A stretch of 64,000 nucleotides of DNA from assembly GCA_038087015.1 (NCBI GenBank), contig JASBNA010000003.1, positions 930,001 to 994,000 on the forward strand, written 5' to 3'. This DNA is from Cerrena zonata (lineage: Eukaryota > Basidiomycota > Agaricomycetes > Polyporales > Cerrenaceae). Position 1 is the stretch's first letter. Every line of letters starts with the position of its first letter. The notes under the pieces were generated by a model. The model was not told the origin of the DNA, did not search any database, and was given only the letters and a program-made list of their open reading frames with translations. Shown piece by piece: positions 23,208 through 35,554 of the stretch. The position numbers were made by a program, and so were the translations under genes.

Positions 23208-23949
23208 ATGTCTGCCACCATCGAAGAACTCCCCTCTGACCACTCCGACCATGATCATGATCATGAGGTCGAGGAGGATCCCACCTCCCAAGCCGCTCTT
23301 GACAAGATTCAGTCCCGTTCCGAGCGTAAGGCTAGGAAGGCTCTCCTTGGTCTTGGGTTGAAGAAGGTTGCTGGTATCACCCGTGTTACCCTCAGGAGAC
23401 CCAAGAACGTACGTGTTCTAGCAGGTCAGGTTGACAATATGTATACTGAAGATAATTGCTTTCGTAGATCTTGTTCGTTATCGCGACTCCCGATGTGTAC
23501 AAGTCACAAAACAGCGACTGCTACATCGTCTTCGGTGAGGCTAAGGTATGTTACCATTTACAACCGATCAGAGAGCATGCTTATAAGAATACTTGCCGAT
23601 AGGTTGAGGACATGAACGCCCAGGGTGGTCTTGCTGCTGCTCAACAACTTGCCTCCAGCGGTGCTGGCAGTGTACCCAACCTCGAAAACTCAGGTGCCGG
23701 TGGTGATGACGACGATGACGACATTCCTGAGCTGGAAGCTGTTGAGGAGGAGGGTCCCGTTGATGAGACCGGCATTGAACCAAAAGACATTGAACTTGTT
23801 GTCCAACAAGTCGGATGCACACGCGCGAAGGCAGTCCGTGCGCTGAAGGACAGCGGAGGAGACTTGATCAACGCTAGTGAGTATACCTTGAAGTCTATAC
23901 CTTGGCTTGCACTGACGAGTTATTTGCAGTCATGGCTGCTAGCGAGTGA
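23208..23949 (+). CDS. EGD2: Nascent polypeptide-associated complex subunit alpha
   Basis: NAC-alpha pairs with NAC-beta at the ribosome exit tunnel and shields nascent chains. It starts [20 protein letters not shown]. The NAC domain contains [19 protein letters not shown] and [11 protein letters not shown], then [13 protein letters not shown] and [12 protein letters not shown] after intron removal. An acidic Asp/Glu-rich linker leads to the C-terminal UBA domain with [20 protein letters not shown]. The last exon adds only IMAASE plus the stop. Three introns are visible (starting near 23409, 23546 and 23879). The His/Asp alternation in the N-terminus is unusual for the family. It is convergent with TRM9, 113 bp apart. 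Length and all domains are normal. Confidence 0.96.
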
Positions 23950-24062
23950 TCGTGTTTTTTCGTCTTCCTGTCATACCTGTACTCTGCACATCTTTTGCTT
24001 GATCACATTGCATCCCAAGCTCTTGCTCACCAAACCTCGAACCATGACTGTGAAGTGTGAAT

Positions 24063-25128
24063 TCATATCTGCTCCCAAAGTCTGAGCTCTATATAATAAT
24101 TCGACCGCTCCCAACCATCCTGAACTATCTCTAGCCCTCTCTGATGTCCAGGCTCCGCTTGATCTCCAACCCAAAGATCCATCTGTTCGGCAGCTTCACA
24201 CACCAATGCCCTCAGTTCTCCTCTCGCAAACATATGGTAGTATCGATTAAAGATCGGGTCTTGTTCTTGATTGTTTGGTGTGGGGACATCTGTTTCTGCC
24301 TTTGAGAGTTCCTCTGAAGATCTATCTTTGGTCTTCTTTTTTCTCTGTTGCTGAGATTTCTGTTGTGATTTTAGAACCCAAGGCACAAGCACGTCTTGAC
24401 CATCATTTGCTGAGGGCCCCTCCGTGGGTATCGCCCTTTTTGAGAGATCGTCTTGCTCAACAGCCCAGACGTAAATCAGACCGCGTCCATGTGATGGTGA
24501 TAGGGCTCTCAACAGTCTCTGCTCAAAACGTATTTGAGGAATAATGATCATACACATGCCAAGCGGGACTTGCCTGAACTGCGTTTCTTCTTCGTTCAGG
24601 GGTAGACAAGTGGTGTATAGTCGCGACTGAAATTGCATAATCCTGCAAAGATATATGTATATTTATTGAGTTCGTTACGATGGGATTTGTTGTTACGAAC
24701 AAAAGCACCATCTCTCCAGGGGTGCCCGAGAGCATCACCCCAAACAACCTCTCTAACTGCACCTTCTCCTCCCGCTTTTCGAGCAATTTGAAGGAGATTT
24801 CTGCTACGATCAAGACCAACTGTCAACACGCAGCCTGGGCGGTCTTCAGGAAGAGGAAGGTATTTTCCATTTCCTGTCCCAGAATCAAGACCGACCCAGC
24901 CAGTAGGAAGAGAGGAAAGGAAAGCAGCGATAACTGGCCATGGCTTTTACGTAAAACTTTTCAATACTGTAACACTGTAGCAACTTGATATACGGAACAG
25001 ACCTTGTATCGTGTAAGGGAAAAGTGTGGAGCGATCTCATCGTATACTTTGTGAACGTGCTCATCTTCATAGTTTTGTGGCTGAGAATCCGAAACAGACA
25101 CGGCTTGGACCGCAGTGGCACCAGCCAT
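24063..25128 (-). CDS. TRM9: tRNA wobble-uridine methyltransferase Trm9 type
   Basis: Trm9 methylates the carboxymethyl group of wobble uridine 34 to make mcm5U, with partner Trm112, in the cytoplasm. The spliced protein starts [20 protein letters not shown], followed by [19 protein letters not shown] and [20 protein letters not shown]. The SAM-binding loop is DSGTGNGK, with acidic and [12 protein letters not shown] motifs further on, typical of Trm9. The region after RLLRALSP carries a variable Lys/Gln-rich insertion, then the conserved end [20 protein letters not shown] and [16 protein letters not shown]. About three introns split it. The AlkB and RRM parts of animal ALKBH8 are absent, so it is the stand-alone fungal form. 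It lies tail to tail with NAC-alpha. Confidence 0.94.
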
Positions 25129-25280
25129 ATTCCGAGATGAAGAGCTATGCCTTTAGTGAGGAGTGTGTGGTATGGTAGGTAATACAGAAATGGTCCAGGG
25201 TATGCAAGAAGTGGTACAGTGTCAACCCAATATCCAAAATCCCAAAAAAAATAGACGCAAGAAACCCAAAGAGAAGCCGG

Positions 25281-25906
25281 TCACGCATACTCCATCTCCT
25301 CGTCTAGCATCTCCCGGAACCTGCTCCCGTTGAACACCGGGAACGGCACCAAGTCCGACGATTGTAGTGACTTGATAGCTTTGGGAAGTTCACTGGACAG
25401 AGTGTGAGGAAAATATCAGGTGTATAGGGTAATAGGACTCACGAGACGTTGGACCGCTTGAGGTATCTGAGTTGGGCGAGTGCCGAAGCAAGTTCTTCTT
25501 GATGGTTATCCAGCAGTGTCTCGTTCGGTATCACAATCAACGGTTTTCTCAGCCGAAGAACGTCAATGATAGTCCCCGAGCCTGCGCATGTGAGAGCGTG
25601 AAATTAGAGTTGACAGGGAGCATGAGTGGGGAAAGACGCACCCGCATGGCTTATGACAAGATCGGCTTGTTCATACTCTTTCTGCAACGACGGCTTGAAC
25701 CTCCACACCTGGATGTCTTCGTCGTCGCGTCTGACCCAGGTTTCGCCCTTGCATTCAAAGTGTTTTGTGTCGAACTCGGAGTTTCCGCACTGGACCACGA
25801 TCTTGGAGTAGCCTTTCGCGCGCAAGACGTCAATGACGGCGTCCGAAAGTGCTTTTTGAACGAGCTGGTCGAAGCGGGTTGATCCAACGGTCACGAAAGC
25901 GTACAT
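25281..25906 (-). CDS. ALG13: UDP-GlcNAc transferase catalytic subunit ALG13
   Basis: Alg13 is the soluble catalytic half that docks on membrane-bound Alg14 at the cytosolic ER face and adds the second GlcNAc to dolichol-PP-GlcNAc. The start [20 protein letters not shown] is the family N-terminus. The UDP-sugar site includes DLVISHAG and [19 protein letters not shown], followed by [10 protein letters not shown]. Two introns of ordinary size are present, and the protein ends EEMEYA. Length is about 170-180 residues, as expected. It is divergent from the proline biosynthesis gene with 215 bp between starts. The call is certain. Confidence 0.95.
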
Positions 25907-26121
25907 GGTTGTAAAGACACTGGTAGAGGAGTGTTTGGAAGGGCAAGGGGTCTGAACCTGTGCCACTCGAGCAGCCACTCTTTTTGTAAACACCCTGGCG
26001 CACGATGTAACCTATATGGGTCACACAGTCATCTCTCTCTTCCTCCAGCCGCTCACTTTTTGGTAACCACTTAGTGGCAACCCTCGTTTCCGGATCCCCA
26101 ACACCTGATTTGATCACAAGG

Positions 26122-27394
26122 ATGGGGTACACTCTCTGCGTTCTAGGTGCCCCGGATCCACTTTGTTTCATTGCCATCATTCTCTGACACTTTTTCCTTG
26201 ACAGGATGCGGTACTATGGGCATCGCTGTTCTTTCTGGCGTTATTGCCAGTTTGGACAGTTCCACTAACCAGGCAACTCCACAAAAATGGGAGTCTCATA
26301 CACCTGGAACATTGACCCCTACGGATCCATATGCCGCCGATGAGACCTTACCCTCTCGATTCATTGCTTGTGTCAGTCGGCAAGAAAGTGCGAAGAAACT
26401 TCAAAGTCTCTTCTTTAACCTGGGTGGTTTGGGTCCAGGCGTTGAGGTATTGGTCGGTGAGAACGTCAGGGCAGCTAGGGAAGCAGACGTCATTCTACTC
26501 TGGTGAGCCCTTGATCAGGAATAGGTCTTCCATCGGACTTTGATAACATTCGATCTGCAATAGCTGCAAGCCTCAACTTGCTCACACGATCTTGAGCGAA
26601 CCGGGACTAGTAGAAGCTTTCAATGGCAAACTCGTCATCAGCATCCTGGCCGGTGTTACGATCTCACAATTAACGGACATGGTCGGTCGTGGTACGACAG
26701 TCATCCGAGCCATGCCCAACACTCCATGCAGAGTAAGTATTCTCAAGCTGTACCAAGGCATCCCATATGAGACCGCTCAAATACCACATTGCGTCCCATC
26801 TCGCCCCTGTATCAATCTAAACCTTACGTCTATTTAGATTCGCGAAGGTATGACCGTCGTCAGCACCTTACCTCCGTCCGAGTCGCTAGAACTCGACCGT
26901 GAGCGTATTCTCAAAATCTTTTCCTCCATTGGTCGATGCCGTTTCCTGGACGAGAAGCACTTCGACGCCTGTACGGCACTGTCAGGGTCTGGCCCCTGCG
27001 TTCGCATGTATATTCTTGGAAGCGATGGCCGACGGAGGTGTCATGATGGGGTTGCCTCGTGCTGAAGCTCTAGAGTTGGCTGCACAAAGTTTGTACGCTT
27101 CGATCTGTCCCTGTCGTCATTACTAATCGTTTGTCAAAAACAGCCTTGCAGGGTGCTGCTCGTATGACGCTTGGCGGCGGAGCTCATCCTGCTCAACTCA
27201 AAGATGCCGTCACGAGTGGGTTTATTCTATTGAAATGGTAGCTGTGTTTACTGATACGTTCTTTAGCTCCGGGTGGTTGTACAATTGCGGGGTTACTTGC
27301 ATTGGAAGATGGTAGGGTACGTTCGACGATTGCCCGTGCCATCCAAATCGCAACAGAACGTGCTAGCGAATTGGGTCAACCCGGTAAGAAATAA
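26122..27394 (+). CDS. PRO3: Pyrroline-5-carboxylate reductase
   Basis: Catalyses the last step of proline synthesis, NAD(P)H-dependent reduction of pyrroline-5-carboxylate in the cytosol. The first exon encodes MGYTLCVLG and, after an intron of about 75 bp, continues [15 protein letters not shown], making the Rossmann G-x-G-x-x-G loop. Later motifs are [44 protein letters not shown] and [14 protein letters not shown], all diagnostic of ProC. The end is SELGQPGKK and TAA. About five short introns are spliced. Between residues 30 and 70 there is a Thr/Pro-rich loop seen in fungal versions. An open frame at 27273-27617 is in another frame and is not used. Confidence 0.95.
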
Positions 27395-28158
27395 CGCAGT
27401 AATTTCAAAGCACACTGTACGGCACAAAAGCCAAGTAGAAAATAATGATGTATTTCGATGTAATACTACAATATACATTGTATACTACGTGGAATGTCAC
27501 TGTCGGTATTATTCGGCCTTGTCATTTATCGAACAAGGCCGCCAAGGTAACAGGTGGTACATTCCAAAGGAACATACATATCAATCTTGCTCCCATAAAA
27601 TGAGGACAAACGGGTAGGAACACAGCGTTGCCCAGAGTGTGAAGGAGCATAATATAAGTTCAATCACGCATGTAAATCACGCCGATTACTGAAGTTGAAA
27701 TATATTTTGGGTCGGCTGGGACCGAAACATGTGTCAGTTGAATGGAAATTGTAGAAATGGAACCTTGCTCACCGACTACGACATCCACCTAGTCCACTCA
27801 GACGGTCTAATTAGTATACGGATGTACCCCGCATGTGAACCACTTCTTTCACCAACACCAGGAATGACAAGCACCCGCGGTAGAAAGGAGAGGCAAAAAT
27901 ATAAGAACGGGACGAGAGTTCATCTTGCTCATAGAATGGGCGCCTCTCCGTGGGGTAGTAGGTGAGACGCTAAAGTGAACAGAGCTTTTCAGGGTTGCAT
28001 AACAGTCACGCCAATATTGAGTTTTGAGAAGGGAAGGAAAATATGATAGTAGTCCGGTAAAATACAGAATGCAAAGCCTGTAAGACCAGGAAGGTCAGTT
28101 GTTGAACGACGCGTCTGCATTAAGAAGGTGACTTACGACAACAAACGACCAAAACCAA
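27395..28158. other. Convergent intergenic region, PRO3 and RPT3
   Basis: 764 bp between two stop codons. An open frame at 27729-27965 has no recognised domain. No repeat, RNA gene or clear terminator element could be identified; both 3' UTRs must lie here. Confidence 0.5.
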
Positions 28159-29801
<1,643 letters not shown>

Positions 29802-30030
29802 GGTGCAGTACGGGCTAATGGGGGAGGAGAACGAGATGGAAAGTGTAGGGTCGCGCTGACGCGGCTCAGGTGTATAGATGAACGCGTCTCATATCTAGGG
29901 TTAAGGTTTGCATATCCCATGGATGGAGCGCCCGTGTGAGTGTGTCCAGCCAAGGCACTGGCAGGAGGAGGCTTTTCCAAACTGTCTTCTTCCTTGAATA
30001 GCACCTCCTTTACAAGTTTACGAGATTGTC
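29802..30030. promoter_or_regulatory. Short divergent promoter, RPT3 and CBC2
   Basis: 229 bp separate the two ATGs. A telobox-like TAGGGTT lies at 29896-29902, a motif also found before NAC-alpha in this window. I do not see a PACE element (GGTGGCAAA) as in yeast proteasome genes. Confidence 0.35.
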
Positions 30031-30891
30031 ATGGCACACGTTGTGGCCGCTCTTGACCAGCCGTCAAGTTATAAGGACTCCCAGGCTCGTGGTCGGGACC
30101 GGAAACTGCAGACCGAACTGCTCTCAAAATCGACAACACTCTATGTAAATGAGTTCTTCTCCAACGTATGAGTTGGAATGTTAAATGTTGAACTGACATT
30201 TCTCGGCTGGAAATAGGTTGGTAACTTGAGTTTCTATACGACAGAGGAACAGATATACGAACTTTTCTCAAGATGCACTTCACCCGAGGAAGGTGGGGGT
30301 ATTAAACGTATCATCATGGGTCTTGACAGGAATACCAGGTGCGTCTCAGAGACTCGTTTGACCTGTCCGGTTTATTGACTTCGCAATCTATGCATCTAGA
30401 ACGCCTTGTGGGTTTTGTTTTGTTGAATACTATACTCACGCAGAGGCGTTGGCCTGCCTACGCTACGTCGGTGGCACAAAACTGGACGAGCGGATAATCC
30501 GTTGTGACCTTGATACAGGCTACACTGAAGGCAGACAATTTGGTCGAGGAAAAAGTGGTGGACAGGTGTGTTACCTTCAAGCCAAACCAATGAATCATAT
30601 AATAATTTTATTCTACAGGTACGAGACGAACACAGAGCAGACTATGACCCTGGCCGGGGTGGATGGGGTGCTCAAGCCCAACGAGCAGAAATTGAACGAA
30701 GGCGAGAAATCGAAGAACGATATGCCGATGCACAAGAAGGTCCCGGTGCAGTTGCTGGTGGAGGTGAAGACTGGGAGGAAACGAAAGGTGCAACTACAGA
30801 GCCATCACGCAAACGTGAACGATCACCGGACGATGAAGGGGAAGGGAGAGGGGAGGCTAGGACGAAGCTGGAAGAGACTCACGATGCCTAG
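30031..30891 (+). CDS. CBC2: Nuclear cap-binding protein subunit 2 (CBP20)
   Basis: CBP20 binds the m7G cap of nuclear RNA together with CBP80 and supports splicing and export. It starts [20 protein letters not shown]. The RRM begins TTLYV, then an intron, then [19 protein letters not shown] with RNP2, and after a second intron [20 protein letters not shown] with RNP1. The cap-stacking C-terminal segment [20 protein letters not shown] is intact. The tail is Glu/Arg-rich and longer than in animals. Three introns. A shadow frame at 30449-30949 is produced by the last intron. The call is secure. Confidence 0.96.
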
Positions 30892-31005
30892 CGTTTGTGA
30901 ATGGTGGACTGTTAGATTATGCTGTAAGATTATGTATGGTGTGCTATAATACTCTTGACATGACCACTTCCATGTATGAAACTGAGAAGCGGCAAATCTA
31001 AGGGA

Positions 31006-31891
31006 CTAGTATATTACATGTGCCCGTAAAGGATACTTTTCATGGAAAAGGTCGCTTCGGTAGTACACCATGTGTAGGTTGCGAACTAGCCTATGGGCTT
31101 CCGACACTGAAGCAAGTCGAACAACAAAGCTCGCCGTAACAGCCATTCTCATATGTGGGCTATGATAAGTGAGAGCAACAATTCAGCATAATCTCCCCAG
31201 ACTAAAAGAAACGATTGAAAACGTACAGCTCGACCTTGATCACATCTCCTTTATCCTCAAAACCCGCTGGTTTGTAAGATCTGACAAAAGTCCTGATGAT
31301 ATCCACCGTCGACTTTCCAGGGAGACCAGTGATGAGGACATTGGCACCGTTCCGTGTCAAACCAGCATTCGGACCCGTTCCATCGAACAAACCTCTTTCA
31401 GCAGCTTCAGCCCTTCCTTTAATCCCTCTTGTACGAGTGAAACCCCCAGAGTTGAAGTCATGGGGTCGCACGAGCTCGGCTTCTATCCGTGAACCACCCA
31501 ATGTGTTGCCATGTAGGACCTTGAGAGCATTAGGCGTGAAGTCCGGTTTTGTGAAGGAGATGAAGGCAGTTCCGGTGGGTCTGAAACGCTCATAGTTAAG
31601 GATAACTATACAGTCCGAACGTTATTGCGGGGAATGGTTAAGCCAGTAGATGAATTGACATACAGCTTTCGGTATTTTCGATCTTGTTCTTTGCACAGAA
31701 CCGTCTAAGATCAGCGGGTGTAGTCGACCGTGGTACATTAGACAACTTCATGTACCGGGACGACGTAGGAGGAGCACCCTCTACAAAATCACGAGTTTAT
31801 TGGTTAGTCCAAACTGATACTTTGGGTGAGTTTGTGACGTACTATACCGAACAGTCCCTGAGAGTTTATAGGTCAAGTGGCCGGCATTCAT
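31006..31891 (-). CDS. Two-RRM protein, possibly mitochondrial
   Basis: The spliced gene encodes two RNA-recognition motifs: RRM1 with MKLSNVPRSTTPADLRRFCA and FRPTGTAFISFTKPDF, and RRM2 with NVLITGLPGKSTVDIIRTFV and a second half after the intron (MAVTASFVVRLASVSEAHRL). Stop TAG is at 31006-31008. I chose the start at 31891, MNAGHLTYKLSGTVRY, because joining it over an intron with GTACGT, a CTAAC branch site and TTGTAG keeps the frame; the alternative start is the internal Met at 31751. The short N-terminus is free of acidic residues, which would fit a mitochondrial presequence, but this is inference. I do not recognise a named orthologue. A Gly/Arg-containing linker joins the RRMs. Confidence 0.8.
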
Positions 31892-32182
31892 CTTTATAGA
31901 TATGTCCTAGTCGTATGGCCGCTACACCTGTGGAAACGGTTGAAAGGTATAAGGAGGATGAAGACGGTATGGCTGCAAAGACTCGGAGTTGTATCGTGTA
32001 AAGTGAGATTCAGGCGCTTCCTCTCGATCACATTGCACTTTCGTTGCCGAGTCCATGCTTTCTATCCAGCCACGCTCATTCAGTACCACTGTCTTACGAA
32101 GTCTCAAGTCATCATTGCACTCACCTTTTACGAACTAGAAACTACTACTGTAATAGCTACATCTCAGCTAGGCGACTAACAT

Positions 32183-33207
32183 ATGTCTTCGAGATATGAT
32201 TCAAGACGTGACCGAAGCTCAGACAGAGACCGAGATAGACCTGCTCCCCCTCGTCGGCGGTCAAGAAGTCCTCCTCGTAGAACTGACTACAGGGACAGGG
32301 ATAGAGATCGTAGATCTGGTGGTGCTGGCGGCGGCGGTAAGTCTCTTACAAAGTTACTCTCAACGAATATTGTATTCATAATTAAACCATTGTATAAAGA
32401 CAGGGACAGGCGTGACTATGGACGAGGCCGTGATGATGACCGTCGAGAACGGGATAGGAGAGATGATAGAGACACCAGAGACACTAGGGACACCAGGGAT
32501 ACTAGGGATACTAGGGACAAACGGAGGGATGACAAGGATCGTAAAGACTATGGTCGCGACCGTCCCAGAGATGACAGAAGAGACAGAGATCCTCCTCCAC
32601 CACGACGGGATGTGCCAAAAGACCGCGACCGAGATGGAAGGGATGATCGTGACCGCGGTCATTCATCTAGACCAAATGATCGGCCCCCACCAGAAGGGCG
32701 TGATACCCCTCCCCAGCCTTCACGAGCAGGTACATATCTTCTTATTTCCCTTTCTCCGCTGGGATTCTACCGTCTATAGGCGTGTTGTCGGAAACTCAAC
32801 ACGAACGTTTGAACCATTATAGGTCCTTCTATAGCCGAGAGCGAACCGAAATCGAGACAAGATTCCGAGGTTCCTACGGAAGGCGGGGAGGAAGGAGAAG
32901 AGATGGAAGTCACCACTGCGGACGACGAAGCTATGATGGCTATGATGGGGATGAGTGGTTTTGGCACGACGAAAGTAGGTCATCTGTGGATACTGGTATT
33001 GTATCCTGTGCATTTATTCTTGATTCTAGGGAAAGCGTGTTGCAGGCAACCAAGAGGGTTCCGTAGAGATCAAGAAGTCACGTACTTGGAGACAATATAT
33101 GAATCGTCGCGGAGGATTCAACAGGTGCGTTTCTGATCGTTCATATCACCCTATTGGCAGTTCATGGACGATTTGCGCCATTCAGACCACTCGACAAGAT
33201 CAAGTAA
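32183..33207 (+). CDS. SNRNP27: U4/U6.U5 tri-snRNP 27 kDa protein
   Basis: A small spliceosomal protein that helps 5' splice-site positioning in the pre-B/B complex. The N-terminal two thirds is an Arg/Asp/Ser-rich RS-like domain beginning MSSRYDSRRDRSSDRDRDRP, including five DTR tandem repeats. The conserved C-terminal domain reads DDEAMMAMMGMSGFGTTKGK, then WRQYMNRRGGFNRPLDKIK, matching the family end. The last intron falls within the Arg codon of FNRPL, and the final exon encodes PLDKIK. Five introns. Identification rests on the C-terminal block and is secure. Confidence 0.94.
32471..32515 (+). repeat. 9-bp tandem repeat encoding Asp-Thr-Arg
   Basis: Five consecutive nonamers of the form GAYACYAGR lie in the RS-like region of SNRNP27, giving (DTR)5. 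Copies differ only at third positions or by single transitions, as after recent slippage. Copy number is likely to vary between strains. Confidence 0.85.
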
Positions 33208-33791
33208 TTGTCAAAACATACCATACACGTACATACCACTTGCATCTGCATTCTCACTCTCGACTTGCTTTGAGTTAAGTCGCCTTTCTGTGCTTTTCTG
33301 TCGTAATACGATTACTGCAACCATCCGACTCATAGCATTGCGGGGGATGTTGCCATGAACTCTGGATCCCGATCGAATTGATCACCCCATGAGGTATGAC
33401 TTCATCGGACAGTGCTCTAATATAGTATGTTGCTTCCCAAATACATTTCTTGTTAGGGTTCGTTGAGATGACGGTTGGACTTTACCAACGTCATATACTT
33501 CACACTTAGCTCCCTACGAATGCACACCACAATGCGCGAATCATGCAGTCCGAGTGTCATCTGATACTAATTCGTACACACACAATCGACGACAAAATGA
33601 ATCGTAAGAAGCGAGTTGTGTCATGGAGAGCGTAAAGTGAAAGAGTGAAAGAAGGGAAGTGGGTGACGCAATAAAAAAACTACAAGCTGTCCAAACCAAC
33701 AGTAGAAGGTGATTGGAAGGGGGACAGCTTGGTGAAATCTCTAATTCTCTTCCCCGACGCAGCAAGAATGATAACGTATACGAAAACTTCT
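33208..33791. other. Convergent intergenic region, SNRNP27 and eIF1
   Basis: 584 bp between two stop codons, AT-rich, containing the two 3' UTRs. A TTAGGGTT occurs at 33453-33460 outside any promoter. No gene or repeat was recognised. Confidence 0.5.
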
Positions 33792-34391
33792 TTAGAAACC
33801 GTGGACCTTGATAGTAGCCTTGGAGATACCCTCCTCGACAAGGAAGTTGGATATCTTCAAACGCTGATCACCTTGAAGCTGAATAACTTTCCCAGCCTCT
33901 TCGTCGTCAACTAGAGTACCGTTGCATGCGAATTCCTATAGTTATGTAAGAAAAAAGTAGTTCGAGTCAGCATATAGCGCCATTTCGTCGCGTGGCGTGG
34001 TGTGATACTTGCCTTCTTGAATGCCTTCAAGAGCTTCTTAGCATCATACTCTGAAGAATGCAGAACGGGTCACGGGTCAGTAAGCGGGTTATGTAAAGAT
34101 GTGTGAGGTGAGAGGACTGACCCTTGGGTAGACCCTGCAGAGTAGTCAAGGTCTTACGTCCGTTCCTTTGCTGGATACGGATGTGTATGTAGTTCTGCTG
34201 AGACCCTACGTCTTGAGTTGCTCCAAGAGGGTCTCCTTCGTCTGCGAAGGGATCTATATGCGCGTGAAAATAGCCGTGTCAGCAGATGCATAGATGCATA
34301 TAGGATGTATTTCGAGCGGGTTTGGATCGATAAGCCCGAACGACCGAAAATAGCAAAACTGACCGAAAGTGTTGAGATTCTGCACGCTCAT
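33792..34391 (-). CDS. SUI1: Translation initiation factor eIF1
   Basis: eIF1 binds the 40S P site and enforces AUG selection. The first exon is MSVQNLNTF; splicing continues DPFADEGDPLGATQDVGSQQ, then NYIHIRIQQRNGRKTLTTLQ, the universal SUI1 core. Later blocks are EYDAKKLLKAFKKEFACNGT and VIQLQGDQRLKISNFLVEEG, ending KATIKVHGF. Three introns. Length is about 112 residues, normal for eIF1. It is convergent with SNRNP27 and divergent from the next gene. The call is certain. Confidence 0.97.
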
Positions 34392-34710
34392 GCGACGAGC
34401 GGAAACGAGAAGGAAGGAGGTTGGTCCGAGAAAAAGGCTGAGTGGGGAGTTGTGTGTTGGGGGCGAGAGAAAGAGGTGCTTGGAAGAGAGAGAGAGGGCC
34501 TGAGTGAGGTTCTGGGACAGGCCTCGGATCCGACTTATATACTCTGTCTCGTTATGTAAGCTCTGATTCAATCACACCAGGCGCTTCTCCCTTTGGTCTC
34601 GTCTCCAATCCTTCTCGTCTCAGACTCTACATAACTTTTTGCACCGCCCGCCTTCATACCGCAGACATTACGACTCATAGACCATTATCTCGGCCAGTCA
34701 AGTAGCCTAC
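34392..34710. promoter_or_regulatory. Divergent promoter region, eIF1 and basic RG-rich gene
   Basis: 319 bp between start codons. The eIF1 side has GA/CT-rich runs and a TATATA-like stretch near 34536. A long frame at 34218-34559 overlaps the eIF1 first intron and promoter and is not considered coding. Confidence 0.35.
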
Positions 34711-35456
34711 ATGGATACACAGGACTCTGCTGCGAAAAAGAGGAAGCCGCCGACCTTTCGCCATCTGCCGTTGAACCGAGGTGCGAAGCTTCTCATGCCC
34801 TGCCATCTCGTGCACCGCACGCACCACAGCCCATTGGACCATACTGACTACAAATTCATTATGTCTCCTGTGTAGCAAAGAAACTCAAAAAGGGATGGGT
34901 CGATGCTCAGAAGATTAAAAGCCAATGGAAAGCCCAGAAGCGCAAGGAAGGGCTTGTCACTCAGCGGGCTGTCCCACCGCACTTGTCGCAAGAGGGACCT
35001 AGAATTGGCAACAGTTCATCTCGTAAAGACCCTGAAGACCAAGATGAACCATCATCTTCGGCCGAGGAGGATGTTGATGATCACGACGAGTCTGACACTA
35101 AAGATGATTCTGAAAATGAAACCTCTGAATCAGAAGTCGAGAAAGAAGAACCGCCAGCTCGAACTTTCCATTCCTCCAGGGGACGTGGAAGGGGCTCCCG
35201 TCCAACCGTAGGAGCAAAACGCAAACATGGCAACGAGGAGCAAGAAGAAGAGAAACTCTCACTTCGTGACCTTGAAAAGCAGGCGTATTCACGGTCGTCG
35301 CTTCACACTTACAAGTCAAATGCCCCGCGTGGTTCTAGTAAACCAGGACGAGGCGGCCAGAGGGGGAGGGGGACTCGAGGCCGTGGTAGAGGCCAGCCTG
35401 ATATGCGTCTGCGCATGAATGCTATGTTAGAGAAAATAAAACGAGACGTTGTCTAA
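34711..35456 (+). CDS. Basic, acidic-patch and RG-rich protein, probably nucleolar
   Basis: Not firmly recognised. Exon 1 encodes MDTQDSAAKKRKPPTFRHLP and after one intron the protein continues AKKLKKGWVDAQKIKSQWKA, a Lys-rich helical segment. A long Ser/Asp/Glu acidic region follows, then RGRGRGSRP and a Gly/Arg-rich part, and finally the conserved-looking end PDMRLRMNAMLEKIKRDVV. This composition and the C-terminal helix resemble fungal ribosome-biogenesis proteins such as the Fyv7/Bud22 types, but the resemblance is weak. About 225 residues. The single intron interrupts the codon before AKKLKK. Confidence 0.8.
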
Positions 35457-35554
35457 TCTCCCTTTTGCTTGAGCTGATGAGGTTCCCTATTCAAATCATC
35501 GGTACGAGTAAAGCACATACAAAAATATCGGAAAAAATACTGAATAATTAACGC

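Noticed and set aside
27273..27617. 114-codon ORF at the end of PRO3
   Set aside because: It is another frame of the last PRO3 exon and its 3' UTR; the PRO3 frame gives the conserved C-terminus.
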